Below, in pieces: positions 61,923-64,000 of a stretch of DNA of 64,000 nt. The first letter of the stretch is position 1. Each line of letters starts with the position of its first letter. Origin of the DNA: Paenibacillaceae bacterium (GTDB lineage Bacteria; Bacillota; Bacilli; Paenibacillales; Paenibacillaceae); the NCBI GenBank assembly GCA_900766135.1, contig CAAFUF010000052.1, positions 9,371 through 73,370 on the forward strand, in the 5' to 3' direction. A program made the translations under genes and the position numbers. The notes beneath the pieces are model-generated. The model did no database searches. It worked only from the letters and a program-made list of their open reading frames with translations, and was not told the DNA's origin.

Positions 61923-62828
61923 CGGGATATTCTCCAAATACTTCTTCATCATCTCGATCGCTTTGTCCTTATTCTTCGTATCGGCGCGGAGGGAGATGAT
62001 CATGTCCGTCATACCGAGCGGAAGTTCCTTCACGAGGGTGCTGCCGGTGACATTAATCCCGTACACATGCTCGGTATTGTCTTCGTCGGATACATCCTTG
62101 ACGATGGTTTCATCGGTCAGGAGATCCTTAAGCTCGCCGCTCACCACGTCGTCGAGGTTGAGAAAAGCGCCGCCGTTCGACAGCCACTTGAACGTAGGCG
62201 AATCGGTAATATAAATATCCGGACTGCTTGTAGCGATAACGGCCATCGCTTTTTGCTGGTAGGCCATATCCGCGGAACTCACACCGGCTTCTCCTTGAGG
62301 CGGCAAATACACATTTTCGATCTCCACCCGCTTGAAACCGGGAATCTGCGCCGTCATGGCTTGTTCCAGGGCATCGACGCCGCCATTTTGGTCGTCGGTC
62401 ATAAAATTTCCAACCATCATGATCGACAGGTCGATAGGGGGCAGGGCAGCCAGCCTTTTTTGTTCTTCGCGGTGGTCAAGATAAGCGTTCGTGCCGAAGA
62501 TAATGGCTACCAAAGCAATGAGTCCGATAATCACGTAATTTCGGTAGAGCCGGAAAAAATCGTCGACCTTCTCGGCGGTCCCGGCGAATTTGCCCCACTT
62601 CGCATAGCGCTTCTGGTTTAGTTCAGCGATTTTCCGCTGTTCCTCCGTCTCCACGATTCGTTTGTAAGCTTGGATTTTGCGCTCGATTTCCTCGGCTTCG
62701 CCGGGATCGAGGTGGCGGGAGCGGGATTTGCGCAGCAAAATCTCGAACACTCGCTCCAGTTCTTCGCGGGAAGCGTTTTCGGGCAGGTCTAGCAGTTGAT
62801 AAGCCTGTTTCAGATTGTTGTTGTCCAT
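61908..62828 (-). CDS. Membrane protein with degenerate J-like domain
   Basis: A 306-residue single-pass protein. Residues 5-70 follow the helical spacing of a J-domain (YQLLDLPENASREELERVFE ... IQAYKRI), but the essential HPD reads HLD, so Hsp70 stimulation is unlikely. A membrane helix (about 97-117) leads to an extracellular part of about 185 residues with mixed alpha/beta character and no recognised family. The orientation (cytoplasmic N-terminus) is inferred from basic residues before the helix. GAGGAG lies seven bases before the ATG. Confidence 0.72.
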   Translation of the reverse strand: MDNNNLKQAYQLLDLPENASREELERVFEILLRKSRSRHLDPGEAEEIERKIQAYKRIVETEEQRKIAELNQKRYAKWGKFAGTAEKVDDFFRLYRNYVIIGLIALVAIIFGTNAYLDHREEQKRLAALPPIDLSIMMVGNFMTDDQNGGVDALEQAMTAQIPGFKRVEIENVYLPPQGEAGVSSADMAYQQKAMAVIATSSPDIYITDSPTFKWLSNGGAFLNLDDVVSGELKDLLTDETIVKDVSDEDNTEHVYGINVTGSTLVKELPLGMTDMIISLRADTKNKDKAIEMMKKYLENIPKAAQ

Positions 62829-62940
62829 CGTCTTTCTCCTCTGAATCCATCAGGTTTTAATGTATAAATATTATATGGAAAGTGATGCATACATTTATTA
62901 TACTTTGTATTTGTAACGAAGGGAAATCGACTTTCGGCAT

Positions 62941-62976
62941 GAAAAAAGCCGGGTGAACCTTGCGGTTCCCCCGGCC
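62941..62976 (-). terminator. Terminator of the NlpC/P60 gene
   Basis: On the minus strand GCCGGGGGAACC, GCAA loop, GGTTCACCCGGC, followed by TTTTTTC. Confidence 0.9.
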
Positions 62977-63003
62977 TTTGCTACATGAAAAGCCAGGCTT
63001 GGA

Positions 63004-63891
63004 TTAACGCACCCGGCGCATGGAAATGATCACGTCACTCCAGTACCCGCTATCCAACGGGCTGATTTGAACCCCGGGGTCGCCCCAGGTATGAATGAAC
63101 TTGCCGTCGCCGATATAGATGCCGACATGGCCGGCGATATTGTCGGATTTAAAACGACCGGGAACGGTGAAAAAGATCAGGTCCCCGACTTGAAGCTGGT
63201 CGCGTGTGACCGGGACGCCTTCTTGGGCTTGGTCCCGGGCCAGACGCGGCAGGTCTTGGCCGAATTTTTTGAAGACATGGCGGGTAAAGGACGAACAATC
63301 GAAGGTTTTGGACTGCTCGTAAGGAGCTGCGCCGAATTCATAAGGAACGCCCAAATATTGTTTGGCATAGGCGACCATCTCATCGCGATGCTCAGCGACA
63401 CCGAAAATTCCGTAGCGGCTTGTTCCGGTCTGCGGCTGATCGGGGCCGCCCGCCGGGGTAATGCGGTTAAACGCCAGATCTCCCGTACGGGAATCGATTC
63501 GGGCTTTCGATTGAATTAGGGCGGATACGGAATCCATCGTCATATACACGCGACCGTTCTCGCGCACCGGGGCTTGAGGCAGGGAAATCGGGCGCCCGAA
63601 GGAAATCGCGTGTCTCTGGCTGGGCTGAACCGTAAACATCACGTCGGTAAAGCCGAGATTAGCGCTATCTTCCGTTTCTTGCAGCCGCAAGCCAAGACTT
63701 TGGGCCACTTGCGCCAGCGGCACCCAGGTCTTGCCGCCGGCATCCGTAACCGCCTCCGTTTTCACCGGCGAATGGCCTGCGGGAGGAACGGAATTCGAGC
63801 GGAGACGGTCCTGCTGGCTGCATGAGGTGGCAAGCATGAGCGGCAAAGCCATACAAACAAGGAATATCCCAAACTTCAAGGATTTGCGCAT
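63004..63891 (-). CDS. NlpC/P60 cell-wall hydrolase, lipoprotein
   Basis: A 295-residue lipoprotein (LATSC, Cys24). Residues about 45-150 look like a copper-amine-oxidase N-like stalk domain (TWVPLAQVAQSLGL, GRVYMTMDSV). The C-terminal NlpC/P60 domain has Cys199 (TFDCSSF), His255 (AGHVGIYIG) and a later polar His (FIHTWG), the complete triad. It should cut peptidoglycan stem peptides at the membrane-wall interface. The ribosome site before the ATG is weak (GGAG at 13 bases). Confidence 0.92.
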   Translation of the reverse strand: MRKSLKFGIFLVCMALPLMLATSCSQQDRLRSNSVPPAGHSPVKTEAVTDAGGKTWVPLAQVAQSLGLRLQETEDSANLGFTDVMFTVQPSQRHAISFGRPISLPQAPVRENGRVYMTMDSVSALIQSKARIDSRTGDLAFNRITPAGGPDQPQTGTSRYGIFGVAEHRDEMVAYAKQYLGVPYEFGAAPYEQSKTFDCSSFTRHVFKKFGQDLPRLARDQAQEGVPVTRDQLQVGDLIFFTVPGRFKSDNIAGHVGIYIGDGKFIHTWGDPGVQISPLDSGYWSDVIISMRRVR

Positions 63892-63993
63892 AAGGTAAGC
63901 AGCACTCCATTCATTGAGATTAGCGAGTCAATTGAAGTATGTAGAAAAAGAGATAGAACTATTCGGGCAGGAGCAAAAGGAGCATCCATCACC

Positions 63994-64000
63994 ATGAAGA
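63994..64000 (+). CDS. Possible gene start cut by the window end
   Basis: ATGAAGA at the very end follows AAAAGGAG by eleven bases and is divergent from the NlpC/P60 gene. Only two codons are visible. Confidence 0.4.

Overview
The window looks like chromosome of a moderately GC-rich, low-GC-clade Gram-positive of the Paenibacillaceae (Paenibacillus, Cohnella or a close relative). The reasons are strong Shine-Dalgarno sites throughout, Firmicutes families such as Amj, MmyB-type XRE regulators, an ECF41 sigma factor and an LPXTG protein with a sortase, and many plant-glycan genes. No rRNA, tRNA, CRISPR array, transposase or phage gene was recognised.

Layout. 0-8 kb: a 5'-truncated Nudix hydrolase, a YjeH-like amino-acid exporter divergent from a LysR regulator, an APC permease, an S9 peptidase, a TauE/SafE exporter and an HXXEE membrane protein. 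8.0-8.7 kb has no gene; it holds a four-copy repeat family, a perfect 15-bp inverted repeat and two palindromic operators. 8.7-16.9 kb: an operon of LacI regulator, family-5 binding lipoprotein, two permeases, two ATPases and a HAD-like protein, probably for oligosaccharide uptake. 17-22 kb: a secreted protein of unknown function, a conserved hypothetical, a methyltransferase, a GNAT, the lipid II flippase Amj, a second Nudix and a small membrane protein. 22-31 kb: a domain-permuted GH3 enzyme, a Fur-controlled iron-siderophore lipoprotein, an MmyB-type regulator divergent from a FabF-like synthase, a DUF4349 lipoprotein and a VanZ-RDD fusion. 31-35 kb: a two-component system divergent from a multicopper oxidase.

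35.0-35.6 kb is a deletion scar that joins the 3' ends of a LysR gene and of an MFS exporter gene. It is followed by the most interesting region, 35.7-49.2 kb. A c-di-GMP-I riboswitch precedes a secreted transglutaminase-like protein. Then come an unknown protein, a 1455-residue LPXTG adhesin, and a tight operon of a double-NodB lipoprotein, a UDP-HexNAc dehydrogenase, a PilZ-GT2 polysaccharide synthase, a degenerate NodB membrane protein and a sortase. Three promoters in this region share an 11-bp-periodic direct repeat resembling a PhoP/WalR box. I read it as a c-di-GMP-linked exopolysaccharide and cell-surface locus.

49-64 kb: a GH36 alpha-galactosidase, an ECF41 sigma factor with its carboxymuconolactone-decarboxylase-type target, a chemoreceptor, a MarR-MFS efflux operon with a palindromic operator, a MerR/SDR divergent pair with an AdhR-like operator, a cellobiose phosphorylase with its LacI regulator and matching operators in front of both genes, a membrane protein with a degenerate J-domain, and an NlpC/P60 lipoprotein. 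The carbohydrate genes (GH3, GH36, GH94 and the Opp-type importer) fit an organism that imports oligosaccharides and splits them inside the cell.
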